Of a stretch of 44,840 nucleotides of DNA, positions 1-8,376 are shown piece by piece. The notes under the pieces are model-generated. The model had not been told where the DNA came from, ran no database searches, and worked only from the letters and a program-made list of their open reading frames with translations. The translations under genes and the position numbers were made by a program. The stretch is taken from contig JAIOYK010000048.1 of NCBI GenBank assembly GCA_021741145.1, positions 1-44,840 of the forward strand, read 5' to 3'. Every line of letters starts with the position of its first letter. Positions within the stretch are counted from its first letter, which is position 1. Source of the DNA: Rhodospirillum sp. Lineage in GTDB: Bacteria; Pseudomonadota; Alphaproteobacteria; Rhodospirillales; Rhodospirillaceae.

Positions 1-744
1 GCGGCCCGGGGTGGGCAGGGCCCGCCCGGCGCGGACCAGGCCCCCCGGTCCCTTGCCGCCCGCCGTCTTGGCGACGGCGCGCAGGGCGGCGACAGCCTCG
101 TCCACGGCGCCCCGGCGGGTGAGGACGCCCGCGGCGAGGCGGACGCACTCATATTGGGCCGGGAAGCGGGCAAGCAAGGATTTGGCTTCCCACTCGGCTT
201 CCGCGATCCGGCCCAGGTCCAGCAGGCTGTCCAACAGGACGGCGAGGCTGGGCGCGAGGTCGGCGCGGCGTGCCAGGGCGGCCCGGGCCGCGGGGATGGC
301 CTCCTCCCACCGCCCCCCCTGGCGCAGGGCGGCGGCCCGCAGAACCAGGGCATCCACGGATTTGCCATCGTTGGCCAGTGCCTTTTCCGCCTGGGTCACG
401 GCGCCATCCCAATTCCGGTCACCCATCAGGGCCTGGGCCATGAACAGATGGGTCACGGCCCGTTCCGGCGCGGTCTTGGGCTTCTTGCCCAACTTTACGC
501 CGGGGTTGCGCCGCTGGACCAGAATCCAGGCGGTTTCCTCGGCGGTCGCGAGGCGGTTGGCCTGGACACATTGGGCGATATGGCGGGACAGGGCCGCCTC
601 ATCCGCGGTCTTGAGGATCAGGGGCGCGGGGCGCGGGGCCGGATTGAGGGCGACCTCGGGCACGTCGGACAGCAGTTTCACCGGAGCCCGGCCGCGCGGG
701 GCGGCCTGGGACTGGGGACGGGCGGCGGATAGGACGCTGCTCAT
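1..744 (-). CDS. TPR-repeat protein, C-terminal part outside the window
   Basis: This reading frame is open from an ATG at 744 to the left edge (248 codons, no stop), so the gene is partial. The first 50 or so residues are proline-, alanine- and arginine-rich with no signal peptide. From about residue 90 the sequence has helical pairs typical of tetratricopeptide repeats: AVTHLFMAQALMGDRNWDGA, then AEKALANDGKSVDALVLRAA, then RWEEAIPAARAALARRADLA. This suggests a cytoplasmic protein-interaction scaffold, or the TPR half of a larger enzyme such as a TPR glycosyltransferase or sulfotransferase. The part that would decide lies beyond the edge. A GAAAGG purine run about 6 bases before the ATG could serve as ribosome binding site. 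The TPR call rests on repeat periodicity that I read by eye; the specific function is unknown. Confidence 0.7.
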   Translation of the reverse strand, partial: MSSVLSAARPQSQAAPRGRAPVKLLSDVPEVALNPAPRPAPLILKTADEAALSRHIAQCVQANRLATAEETAWILVQRRNPGVKLGKKPKTAPERAVTHLFMAQALMGDRNWDGAVTQAEKALANDGKSVDALVLRAAALRQGGRWEEAIPAARAALARRADLAPSLAVLLDSLLDLGRIAEAEWEAKSLLARFPAQYECVRLAAGVLTRRGAVDEAVAALRAVAKTAGGKGPGGLVRAGRALPTPGR

Positions 745-915
745 GGACGGGCCTTTCTCGGATTCCAGGAATAGGGCGGGCCGTCATGGTCCGCCCAACC
801 TAGCCCCAAGGTAAGGCCGGGCGCGGCGCGCGGCAAGGTCGCCGACCACTGGGGATACCGTCAAAATACCAAGGGGTTATCGACCCTCGCCCGAGGCGGG
901 CCACGTGTCGTGTGG

Positions 916-934
916 GGTCCGCCCTTGGCGGACC
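916..934 (-). terminator. Hairpin downstream of the carboxypeptidase gene
   Basis: A perfect 8-bp inverted repeat, GGTCCGCC-ctt-GGCGGACC, lies 27 bases past the stop codon of the leftward gene ending at 961. No T-run follows on either strand, so intrinsic termination is uncertain; it may only protect the 3' end of the transcript. The rest of 745-960 holds a further weak inverted repeat (GGGCGG/CCGCCC, about 775-797) and no gene that I can support. Confidence 0.45.
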
Positions 935-960
935 GGAGGGCGAACCGGGGGGCGGGGGCG

Positions 961-2154
961 TTATTGGGCGCGCCGCAAACGGGCCGCGGCCTGGAAGTCG
1001 GCCCGAACCATGGCTGGGGTCCGCACCAGGCACCACAGGCCCGCCGCCTGACGCGCTCGACAGATCTTGCGGGCCGTGGTTCCGTCGAGCCCGCCCACAT
1101 AGGCCTTCCAGCGGACGGTGCCGCCGCCGGGCCGCGGCATGGTGAAGGCCATGCCGCCATACCGCTGGGTTCCTTGTTCGGCGATGTCCGCGGAGCGGCT
1201 CTGGCTTTGATTGATACCCAGGTCCACGGCGTAGCCCGCGACACCGCTTCCACAAATGGGAGTCTGGTTTGTGTTGTCGGCGACCGGGGGATCCGGGCTA
1301 TCCGGGTCGGGGGCGATCCCATCGAGGAATTGGGTCTTCTCCGTCAATTCCTTGGCGAAACCGGTGTTCAGCAGTGTGACCATCCTGTTGGTCCGGGTCG
1401 ATCCCGTGGCGTTCCCCAGGATCACCCCCACCATGCGTCGGTCATGGTGGGTGGCCGAGGCGACCAGATTGTACCCCGAGGCGCAGGTGAATCCGGTCTT
1501 CAGGCCATCGGCGCCGGGATAGCGGTTCAGGATGGCATTGTGACCCGACTGGGGCGTGCCCTTGAAGGTGTAGCCGGTGAGGGAAAAGAACCGGTAGAAC
1601 CCGGGGAAATCGTCGAGCAGGGCAAGGGCCAGGACGGCCATGTCCCGGGCGGTGGTGTATTGCTCCTCCAGTGGCGCGGGCAGGCCCGAGGCGGTGGCGA
1701 AGCGGGTGCGGTTCATGCCCAGGCGGTGGGCGGTTTCGGTCATGCGTTCGGCGAAGGCCTCCTCGGATCCGCCAATGTTTTCCGCGATCATGACGGCGAC
1801 GTCGTTCGCCGAGCGCCCCAAAAGGGCCTTGATGGCGTCCTTGACCGGCACCAATTCGCCGACACCCAGGCCAATGCGAACGGGATCGGCCTGGGTGGCG
1901 CTCTTTGTGGCGATGAAGTCGTCGGTCATACGCAAACGACCCAGGGACAACTCCTCGAACAGGATATAGGCGGTCATCATCTTGGTCAGAGAGGCCGGAG
2001 GGACCCGCCGATTGGGGTGCGTCGCCTGGACCACGGCCCCCAGGGTGCCATCCACGACGATCGAGGTTTCCAGTGCCCGGACGGGACTGGCGCCAAGCAC
2101 CAGAATCGCGGCGATCAGGGCAAGGATCGGACAGGGACGGCGCCGACGGATCAC
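961..2154 (-). CDS. D-alanyl-D-alanine carboxypeptidase (PBP5/6 type) with C-terminal SPOR-like domain
   Basis: This is a low-molecular-weight penicillin-binding protein that trims the terminal D-Ala from peptidoglycan stem peptides in the periplasm. An N-terminal signal peptide (residues 1-27, arginine-rich then hydrophobic, ending near SPVRA) is followed by the S11 peptidase domain. All three active-site motifs are visible: SLTK (S55, K58), SAN (S115-N117) and KTG (K219-G221). After about residue 300 comes a separate domain of roughly 90 residues (YAVDLGIN ... WKAYVGGL ... GLWCLV) that looks like a divergent SPOR peptidoglycan-binding domain; this part is an inference. The GTG start overlaps the xerD stop codon (GTGA), so translation is probably coupled. 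Length (397 aa) is normal for alphaproteobacterial members with an added tail. Confidence 0.9.
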   Translation of the reverse strand: MIRRRRPCPILALIAAILVLGASPVRALETSIVVDGTLGAVVQATHPNRRVPPASLTKMMTAYILFEELSLGRLRMTDDFIATKSATQADPVRIGLGVGELVPVKDAIKALLGRSANDVAVMIAENIGGSEEAFAERMTETAHRLGMNRTRFATASGLPAPLEEQYTTARDMAVLALALLDDFPGFYRFFSLTGYTFKGTPQSGHNAILNRYPGADGLKTGFTCASGYNLVASATHHDRRMVGVILGNATGSTRTNRMVTLLNTGFAKELTEKTQFLDGIAPDPDSPDPPVADNTNQTPICGSGVAGYAVDLGINQSQSRSADIAEQGTQRYGGMAFTMPRPGGGTVRWKAYVGGLDGTTARKICRARQAAGLWCLVRTPAMVRADFQAAARLRRAQ

Positions 2155-3167
2155 GGTTTGGACTTCCGGGCCAGGGGATGGGCGGATTTCACCAGGCTGG
2201 TCAGCCGCTCGTCCAGCACATGGGTATAGATCTGGGTGGTGGCGATATCGGCATGGCCCAAGAGCGCCTGGACACCACGGAGGTCCGCCCCGTGGGCCAG
2301 CATGTGGCTGGCGAAGGAATGGCGGAGCACATGGGGACTCACCCGGTGGGGGTCCAGTCCGGCCCGGATGGCCATGTCCTTCAACTCCTTGGCGAATCCG
2401 TCCCGGGTCAGGTGGCCCTCCGCCGCCGTGGAGGGGAAGAGGAAGCGGTCCGCCCGGCTTCGGACGGATCCCTTGGCGGGCAGGCTCTCCGTCCGGACAG
2501 CGAGCCAGGCGCGGACGGCGTCCCGGGCGGGCGTGCCCAAGGGGACGAGGCGTTCCTTGTCCCCCTTGCCCCGCACCAGCAGCATCTCCGGATCCCGGGC
2601 CACGGCGCCAAGGGGGAGGGAAACCAGTTCGGAGACCCGCAGGCCCGTGGAATAGAGGATCTCAAGGAGGGCCGCGCCGCGGAGGCCCTTGCCGCCCTCC
2701 CGTGTTCGCGCCGCGGCGAGCAGGGCGGTGACTTCGGCCTCGGTCAGAACCTTGGGCAGGGGCCGACCCCGACGGGGCGAGTCCAGGCCCTGGGTTGGGT
2801 CGTCGACCCGGCGGCCTTCGGCCAAGAGAAACCCGTGGAACTGGCGCAGACAGGACAGGTGTCGGGCCTGGGTGCGGGGGGACAGGCCCGCGACGCCGAG
2901 CGAGGCGATATAGGCGCGAACCGTTTCCCGGGGTACGGCCCGGGCGTCGGCGCCCTTGGCGCGCAGGAAGGCGGCGTAGTCCCGCAAGTCCCGGCCATAG
3001 GCGTCCGCGGTCAGCCGGGCCGAACCCCGCTCCACCACCATCATTTCAAGGAAGGCTTCCGCGTCCAGGGAGAACTCCGGTGGGCGCGCGGGTGTGTGGA
3101 GGGGTGCTGGTGCCCCGTTGGGAGCCCCGGCGGGAGCCCCATGGGGATCCTCATTGGGGGACGCCAT
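2151..3167 (-). CDS. xerD: Tyrosine recombinase XerD
   Basis: This site-specific recombinase acts with XerC at dif to resolve chromosome dimers. With the ATG at 3167 it has 338 residues. The SAM-like N-terminal core-binding domain covers about 32-118 and the catalytic domain about 135-330. All six catalytic positions are visible: R177 (TGLRVSEL), K201 (VRGKGDKERL), H279 and R282 (SPHVLRHSF), H305 (LLGHAD) and the nucleophile Y314 (QIYTH). I prefer 3167 because an upstream in-frame start at 3206 would overlap the neighbouring gene ending at 3172. The first 30 residues are a low-complexity Gly-Ala-Pro stretch (APAGAPNGAPAP) absent from most XerD proteins, so the real start could be further in. 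It is the third gene of a leftward block and overlaps the carboxypeptidase gene by 4 bases. XerC versus XerD cannot be settled by eye. Confidence 0.9.
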   Translation of the reverse strand: MASPNEDPHGAPAGAPNGAPAPLHTPARPPEFSLDAEAFLEMMVVERGSARLTADAYGRDLRDYAAFLRAKGADARAVPRETVRAYIASLGVAGLSPRTQARHLSCLRQFHGFLLAEGRRVDDPTQGLDSPRRGRPLPKVLTEAEVTALLAAARTREGGKGLRGAALLEILYSTGLRVSELVSLPLGAVARDPEMLLVRGKGDKERLVPLGTPARDAVRAWLAVRTESLPAKGSVRSRADRFLFPSTAAEGHLTRDGFAKELKDMAIRAGLDPHRVSPHVLRHSFASHMLAHGADLRGVQALLGHADIATTQIYTHVLDERLTSLVKSAHPLARKSKP

Positions 3168-3171
3168 GGGG

Positions 3172-4917
3172 TTACTCCATCCGCGTGGCCAACGCCTCCA
3201 GAACAAGGGTGGCCGCGGCGTCGGCCAGACCCACGGCTTCCAGGGCGCGGGCGGCTTCGTCGAGGATGATCCAATTGGCTTGAACGGGTCCGCCCGCGTT
3301 GCCCAGGGCCGTCAGGGCCAACAGGGCGGTTTCCGCCGTCGCCCGGCGGGTGGCGGCCAAGGTCAGGCGCTCCAGGGGAATGTCCGGACCCGGTGTAAAA
3401 GCTTGGGTTCCCCCCGCGGTCAGGGGAACGACGCCGGTGGTCACCCGGTGGTTGGCGACCCGGTCCATGTTCCAGAGGGGGTGGATGGCGGCTTGGACCA
3501 AGGCGCTCTCCCGCTCCTTGGTTTGCAGAAAGCGCAACCAAGCCGCTCCGGCCCGGGACTCCCCGGCGCCATAAAGGGCGCGGGCAATGGCCGGGGCCTG
3601 GGGCAGGGCCGTCTCCATCACGGGAACCTCCCGCAACAGGGGCAGGTAGACCCGGGCCTGGGTGAGGTACAGGGCCGGAGTGGTGGCGCGGACCTGCTCC
3701 AGGACTTGGGCGATCGCCGCCATCCTGGCCTGGGGGTCGGCGATACCCTGGATGATCTGGTAGGCCAGCGCCCGGGACATCGGTGTTTTGTCCGCCAGGA
3801 CCGCGTTCAGGGACCGGGCCTTCTCCACGGCATCGAAGGGGGTGTCGCCATACATGAAACGCAGGGCATCCGGCGGCAGGGATCCGCTGGCCTCGGCCCG
3901 CTCTCCCCCCTCCAGGCGTTGGGGGGGAGCCGCGGGACCGGACAGGGCCACGGCCCGGTCCAGCCAGGGGACTCCGGACCCAAGAACCCCATCGGGGAAG
4001 GGCTCCTGGGCCTCCCGGTACAGGGTGACGGCCAGGGCGTCCAAGGTCTTGGGTGGGGGTGGCGTGGCCTGGGACAGCCCGCCCAGGCGCTCGGCGAGGA
4101 CCAGGAAGGCGCCATCCGCTTGGCCCAGTTCGCGCAGCATGTCCATGCCGAGGGAGGCCGCGTCGGTCCGACCCGCCTGGATCTCGCAGAAGACCTGGGT
4201 GCGCTGGAACAAGGGGTCGGGGCTGCTTGAGGCACCGGTTCCGGCGTCGTCGCAGGCCCCTTCGAACTGGCGTTGCAGCAGGCGGGCTTCCATGCGGTGG
4301 GCACGCAGGTCATCGGACAGGGCCTTGTCGGGGACCTGGGCGAGCATGTCGGCCAAATCCCCTTGCAGGCCCATGCGGAACAGGGCTTCGGCCCGGGCGG
4401 GCATGAGGGCGCCGTTCTCGTCGCCATGGACGGAGGAGGGCGGCGTGGCCGTGGTCAGCAGGACGCGCCGGGCCAAGGCGGACATGGCCCGCGAGGGGGA
4501 TCCAAGGGGCAAGCCGTGAACCAGGGTCAGGGCGTCGGACATGGCCGTGCCGGTCCACATGTCCACGCCCAGGCCCCCGGTCCGGCCGTCGAGCAGGCCA
4601 TGGCCATCGGCGTTCAGGGTTCCCAGGCTTTGGGAGACGATCCCCGAGTCGCCGACCGTCGCCGGGCCAAAGGTGGGGGGCGCCGGGGCAGGGGCCGGGC
4701 CGCTGGCCTGGGGTTGCCCGCCAAACAGGCGAATGGGTCCCTCTTGCGCGCCCAGGGGCAGGGCGATCAGCTGGCCCGCGACCACCAGGGCGATGAGGCT
4801 TGGCCCGCGAGGTCCATGTTTACGGATCACCTTTCCAAACTCCGGTCCAAACTCCGGCCGAGGCCTTTGTTCGGGGGACTGTCCGGTGGGGAAAACCGCC
4901 TTACCGGAAACGGTCAT
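3172..4917 (-). CDS. Large exported protein of unknown function upstream of xerD
   Basis: A 581-residue protein with a hydrophobic segment at about 40-57 (SLIALVVAGQLIALPLGAQ) that looks like a signal peptide with a small-residue cleavage site. After it comes a Pro/Ala-rich linker (SGPAPAPAPP), then a long alpha-helical, leucine- and alanine-rich body with no catalytic motif that I recognise. The helical pairs may form TPR/SEL1-like solenoids. Similar large exported proteins next to xerD and aroK are common in Rhodospirillales, as I recall, and are annotated only as hypothetical or 'antifreeze-like'. A GTG at 4830 would give a cleaner signal peptide (VIRKHGPRGPSLIALVV) and may be the true start. 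With the ATG at 4917 the gene overlaps a 45-codon gene by 17 bases. It ends 5 bases before xerD, so the block is probably one transcript. It is likely periplasmic; function unknown. Confidence 0.75.
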   Translation of the reverse strand: MTVSGKAVFPTGQSPEQRPRPEFGPEFGKVIRKHGPRGPSLIALVVAGQLIALPLGAQEGPIRLFGGQPQASGPAPAPAPPTFGPATVGDSGIVSQSLGTLNADGHGLLDGRTGGLGVDMWTGTAMSDALTLVHGLPLGSPSRAMSALARRVLLTTATPPSSVHGDENGALMPARAEALFRMGLQGDLADMLAQVPDKALSDDLRAHRMEARLLQRQFEGACDDAGTGASSSPDPLFQRTQVFCEIQAGRTDAASLGMDMLRELGQADGAFLVLAERLGGLSQATPPPPKTLDALAVTLYREAQEPFPDGVLGSGVPWLDRAVALSGPAAPPQRLEGGERAEASGSLPPDALRFMYGDTPFDAVEKARSLNAVLADKTPMSRALAYQIIQGIADPQARMAAIAQVLEQVRATTPALYLTQARVYLPLLREVPVMETALPQAPAIARALYGAGESRAGAAWLRFLQTKERESALVQAAIHPLWNMDRVANHRVTTGVVPLTAGGTQAFTPGPDIPLERLTLAATRRATAETALLALTALGNAGGPVQANWIILDEAARALEAVGLADAAATLVLEALATRME

Positions 4918-5038
4918 TGGGGATCACCTTTTCCACGGTATGGGTGGTTGGCGTGGTGTCCAGGCCAGCTACCATGACACCCAGGCCAATGGCGGCGAGG
5001 ACAATGAGAACGAGTAGCAGGTGCACGAGAATTCGCAT
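4901..5038 (-). CDS. 45-residue single-pass membrane peptide
   Basis: A short open frame begins with ATG at 5038 and ends with TAA at 4901-4903. The product starts MRILVHLLLVLIVLAAIGLG, a clear transmembrane or signal-anchor helix, followed by a short polar tail that ends in VEKVIPNDRFR. The tail would face the periplasm if the helix is an N-in anchor. The last 17 bases overlap the start of the large exported protein in another frame, which suggests translational coupling. The N-terminal hydrophobic design, the polar tail and the position directly ahead of the xerD block support a real gene. I know no function. The remaining 5039-5285 is a divergent intergenic region facing aroK; I see no convincing promoter in it. 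Confidence 0.55.
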   Translation of the reverse strand: MRILVHLLLVLIVLAAIGLGVMVAGLDTTPTTHTVEKVIPNDRFR

Positions 5039-5285
5039 GGGGACACTGATCCTGACTTGATCCGGGCTATCGGTTCCTGATGTGGTTCACGTCCGATTGG
5101 GAGTCTTTGCCCCTACCGAAACGCATTCAAACACTGTATTTAGTCCCGACCATGGCGAGACAAAGGCAGTGTACTGGCTCCCCCCCGGGTGATCAACGGC
5201 GCCCGATGGATTTCCCACCGGGCCCGGACCCGGTGAATCCACGTGCGAACCGCGATTTGGGGGAGAGCGATGGGGGAATGAAACG

Positions 5286-5870
5286 ATGACCCGGCGGGAA
5301 GACCGGTCCGGTCAGACGCTGGCTCTGACCCGACCCCTGGTCCTGGTGGGGTTGATGGGGGCGGGAAAGACCTCCATTGGTCGCCGGCTGGCCCAGGACT
5401 TGGGAGTGAATTTCGTGGACGCGGATACGGAAATCGAAACCGCGGCCCAGTTATCCGTGAATGAAATCTTCGCGACCTACGGGGAAGACGAGTTCCGCGC
5501 TCTCGAACGGCGGGTCATGGCCCGGTTGGTTTCCGGCGCGCCCCAGGTGGTCGCCGCGGGCGGCGGCGCTTTCATGGCCGAGGACACCCGAACCCTGATC
5601 CGGGAGCGGGCCCTGTCGCTCTGGCTGCGTGCCGATTTGGACCTTTTGCTGGCCCGCACCCGGGGGCGCCACCACCGACCCCTGCTCAATACCCCCGATC
5701 CCCGGGCGGCGCTGGTGGCATTGGCCGAGAAGCGGTACCCTATCTACGCCACCGCGGACATGACCGTGGACACCGTCGACGAGGGGGCGGAGGTCACGGC
5801 CTCCCGTGCCCTGGAGGCCCTCGCCGACCACCTCGCCCACCATCCGGAGATCGCGCCGTGCGCACCCTGA
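5286..5870 (+). CDS. aroK: Shikimate kinase
   Basis: It phosphorylates shikimate at O3 with ATP, the fifth step of the chorismate pathway, in the cytoplasm. The Walker A loop is GLMGAGKT (22-29), the shikimate-binding aspartates lie in DADTEIE, the arginine in EDEFRALE, the conserved Gly triplet in AAGGGAF, and the lid arginine in GRHHRPLL. At 194 residues it is slightly longer than the usual 170-180, with about 15 extra residues at each end. The gene overlaps aroB by 13 bases, the common alphaproteobacterial aroK-aroB arrangement, so the two are almost certainly co-transcribed and translationally coupled. The ATG follows a purine-rich stretch (GGGGGAATGAAACG). Confidence 0.96.
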   Translation: MTRREDRSGQTLALTRPLVLVGLMGAGKTSIGRRLAQDLGVNFVDADTEIETAAQLSVNEIFATYGEDEFRALERRVMARLVSGAPQVVAAGGGAFMAEDTRTLIRERALSLWLRADLDLLLARTRGRHHRPLLNTPDPRAALVALAEKRYPIYATADMTVDTVDEGAEVTASRALEALADHLAHHPEIAPCAP

Positions 5871-6964
5871 CCGTTTCCCTCGCCGACCGGAGTTACTCCA
5901 TTCACATCGGCGCGGGCTTGGTGGAACGGGCCGGGGACCTAATCACCCCTGTCCTGAAGCGGCCCCGGGTCTTTGTCGTCACCGACGAGACCGTGGGCGA
6001 TTTGTACCTGGATATCCTGCTGAAAAGCCTGGATCTGGCGGATATTCGCCATGACCACGCCGTCCTGCCCGCGGGCGAGGGCACCAAGAGTTTCGCCCAG
6101 CTCGAGTCCCTGCTTGACACCCTATTGGCCGCCCGGGTGGAACGGTCCACGACCCTGGTGGCCCTGGGGGGGGGCGTGATTGGAGATCTGACGGGCTTCG
6201 CCGCGGCTATCCTGCTGCGGGGCGTCGACTTCGTGCAAATTCCCACCACGCTGTTGTCCCAGGTGGACAGCAGCGTGGGCGGCAAGACGGGCATTAATAC
6301 CCGGCGCGGCAAGAATCTGGTGGGCGCCTTCCACCAACCCCGGATCGTCCTGGCCGACATTGGCGTGCTCGACACCCTGCCCCGTCGGGAACTGCTGGCC
6401 GGATATGCCGAGGTGGTCAAATACGGTGTGATCGACGATCCGGCCTTTTTTGGCTGGCTTGAAACGCACGGTTTGAACCTGTTGGACGGCGACGCCGAGG
6501 CCCGGACTCACGCCATTTCCACCGCCTGCGAGGCCAAGGCCCGGGTGGTCGCCGAGGATGAGCGGGAATCCGGTCGCCGGGCCCTGCTCAACCTGGGCCA
6601 CACCTTTGGTCACGCCTTCGAGGCGGAGACTGGATACGGCGCCACCCTCCTCCATGGAGAGGCGGTGGCCATGGGCATGGCCGTCGCCCTTGATCTGTCC
6701 GCGGCCATCGGGGTTTGCCCACCGGAAGACGCCGCCCGCCTGCGGGCGCATTTGACGGCGGTCGGGTTGGTTGTCGATCCCCGAAAGCTGCCCGGCGCGC
6801 CCGATTGGGACCTGGACCGGTTGCTGGAGCACATGGGCCACGACAAAAAGCTCCTGGACGGTCGGGTGACCTATGTTTTGGCCAAGGGCATCGGTCAGGC
6901 CTATCTCTGCCGCGACACCGACCCGGATCGGGTGCGGAGCGTCCTGGCCGCCGCGATCCAGTGA
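5858..6964 (+). CDS. aroB: 3-dehydroquinate synthase
   Basis: It converts DAHP to 3-dehydroquinate, the second step of the shikimate pathway, using NAD+ and a divalent metal. The 368-residue protein shows the NAD-binding Gly-rich segment [11 protein letters not shown], the phosphate/substrate segment [11 protein letters not shown], and the metal-binding histidine segment [11 protein letters not shown], all typical of AroB. Length is normal. The GTG start at 5858 lies inside the end of aroK. A CNNM/CBS protein gene starts 88 bases downstream on the same strand and may belong to the same transcript. Confidence 0.96.
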   Translation: MRTLTVSLADRSYSIHIGAGLVERAGDLITPVLKRPRVFVVTDETVGDLYLDILLKSLDLADIRHDHAVLPAGEGTKSFAQLESLLDTLLAARVERSTTLVALGGGVIGDLTGFAAAILLRGVDFVQIPTTLLSQVDSSVGGKTGINTRRGKNLVGAFHQPRIVLADIGVLDTLPRRELLAGYAEVVKYGVIDDPAFFGWLETHGLNLLDGDAEARTHAISTACEAKARVVAEDERESGRRALLNLGHTFGHAFEAETGYGATLLHGEAVAMGMAVALDLSAAIGVCPPEDAARLRAHLTAVGLVVDPRKLPGAPDWDLDRLLEHMGHDKKLLDGRVTYVLAKGIGQAYLCRDTDPDRVRSVLAAAIQ

Positions 6965-7052
6965 GGGGAGAGTCCGACATGAGCGGTTCCCTCCCCTGTC
7001 CGTGCTTTCGCCCTTCCCCTCCCCTCCATCTAATCGAACGACACCAATCACC

Positions 7053-8348
7053 ATGACCGCCGCCCTGATTGTGATTTTCCTGCTGATCCTTCTCTCGGGC
7101 CTCTTTTCGGGGTCGGAGACGGCCCTCACCGCGGCGTCGCGGCCGCTGATGCATGAAATGGAGCGGGATGGCCATCCCCGCGCCGTGGTGGTGAACCGTC
7201 TGTTACGCAGCAGGGAGCGGTTGATCGGCACAATTCTCCTGGGCAACAACCTGGTGAATATTTTGGCGTCGTCCATCGCCACCAGCTTGTTCATTTCCTG
7301 GTTCGGCGATACGGGGGTGGTCTACGCCACTTTGGCGATGACCGTGATCGTTCTGATTTTCGCGGAAATCCTGCCCAAGACCTATGCTCTGACTCATACC
7401 AACGCGGTGGCGTTGGCCGTCGCGCCCGTCATGTCCGCGCTCACGTGGTTATTTAATCCCATCACTTTCGTGATCCAGGCCATCGTGCAGTTGGTGCTGC
7501 GGATTTTTCGTCAAGGGTCCATGCGCGAGACCACGGCGGCCACGGCGCTGTCGGAACTGCGCGGCGCCATCGAGCTGCATACCGCGGACAGTCCCGACGA
7601 AACCGTGCGCCACGAGCGGGCGATGCTGCGCAGCATCCTCGATCTGGCGGATGTGGAGCTGTCGGATATCATGGTCCATCGCTCCAACCTCGCCTCCATC
7701 GACGCGGACCTGAGCACCAGCGAGATCGTCGAGCAGGTCCTGAGCAGTCCCTATACCCGCATCCCCCTTTGGCGGGAACGCAAGGACAACATCGTCGGCA
7801 TTCTCCACGCCAAGGCCCTGCTGCGCGCCGTTCAGGCCCATGCGGGAAGCCTGGACAGCCTGGATGTGCGGGCCATCGCCGCGAACCCCTGGTTCGTGCC
7901 CGACACCACGACCCTGCTCGACCAGCTTCAGGCCTTCCGGCAAAGGCGGGAGCATTTCGCCCTGGTGGTCGACGAATACGGCAGCCTTCAGGGCATCGTG
8001 ACGCTCGAGGATATTCTCGAGGAAATCGTCGGCGATATCTCCGACGAGCATGATATCGCCGTGGCGGGTGTGCGTGCCCAGGGGGATGGCAGCTATTTGG
8101 TGAATGGCGAGGTCACCATCCGCGATCTGAACCGGGAATTCGAGTGGGCTTTGCCCGACGAGGAGGCCGCCACCATCGCCGGTCTGGTGATCATGGAAAG
8201 CCGGACGATCCCCCAGGTGGGACAGACCTTCCGTTTTCACGGCTTCACCTTCGAGGTGATAAAGCGGGTCCGCAACCGGGTCTCCCAGCTCAAGGTCGTC
8301 CCGGACCCGGATGGCACCGGCGAGGAATGGCACGACCCAGAGATTTAG
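7053..8348 (+). CDS. CNNM (DUF21)/CBS-pair/CorC_HlyC membrane protein
   Basis: A 431-residue inner-membrane protein of the haemolysin C/CorB group, proposed to take part in Mg2+/Co2+ transport or its control. Residues 1-190 form the CNNM transmembrane domain (LIVIFLLILLSGLFSGSETAL at the start, FAEILPKTYAL within). Two CBS domains follow at about 205-330 (IMVHRSNLASIDAD ... YTRIPLWRERKDNIVGILHAK; LVVDEYGSLQGIVTLEDILE). The C-terminal CorC_HlyC domain follows (DGSYLVNGEVTIRDLN ... FRFHGFTFEVIKR). I chose ATG 7053 because the hydrophobic domain begins there; the frame is open further upstream, but that stretch overlaps aroB and is unlike the family. The gene ends 28 bases before a convergent permease gene. 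Confidence 0.93.
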   Translation: MTAALIVIFLLILLSGLFSGSETALTAASRPLMHEMERDGHPRAVVVNRLLRSRERLIGTILLGNNLVNILASSIATSLFISWFGDTGVVYATLAMTVIVLIFAEILPKTYALTHTNAVALAVAPVMSALTWLFNPITFVIQAIVQLVLRIFRQGSMRETTAATALSELRGAIELHTADSPDETVRHERAMLRSILDLADVELSDIMVHRSNLASIDADLSTSEIVEQVLSSPYTRIPLWRERKDNIVGILHAKALLRAVQAHAGSLDSLDVRAIAANPWFVPDTTTLLDQLQAFRQRREHFALVVDEYGSLQGIVTLEDILEEIVGDISDEHDIAVAGVRAQGDGSYLVNGEVTIRDLNREFEWALPDEEAATIAGLVIMESRTIPQVGQTFRFHGFTFEVIKRVRNRVSQLKVVPDPDGTGEEWHDPEI

Positions 8349-8376
8349 GAAAAGGGTGGGCGTCCGCTCGATTCCC

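Noticed and set aside
11-814. Plus-strand frames of 192-267 codons at the left edge
   Set aside because: Arg/Ala/Pro-rich composition without domains; the minus-strand TPR frame explains the codon pattern.
910-2229. Long plus-strand frame over the carboxypeptidase gene
   Set aside because: It is Gly/Asp/His-rich shadow sequence opposite an S11 peptidase with all active-site motifs.
2151-3167. Phage or integron integrase
   Set aside because: The recombinase sits in a housekeeping block and has the XerC/D length and motifs; no att site or phage gene is nearby.
5080-5289. 69-codon frame just upstream of aroK
   Set aside because: Composition is not protein-like, no ribosome binding site, and its end overlaps the aroK start by chance.
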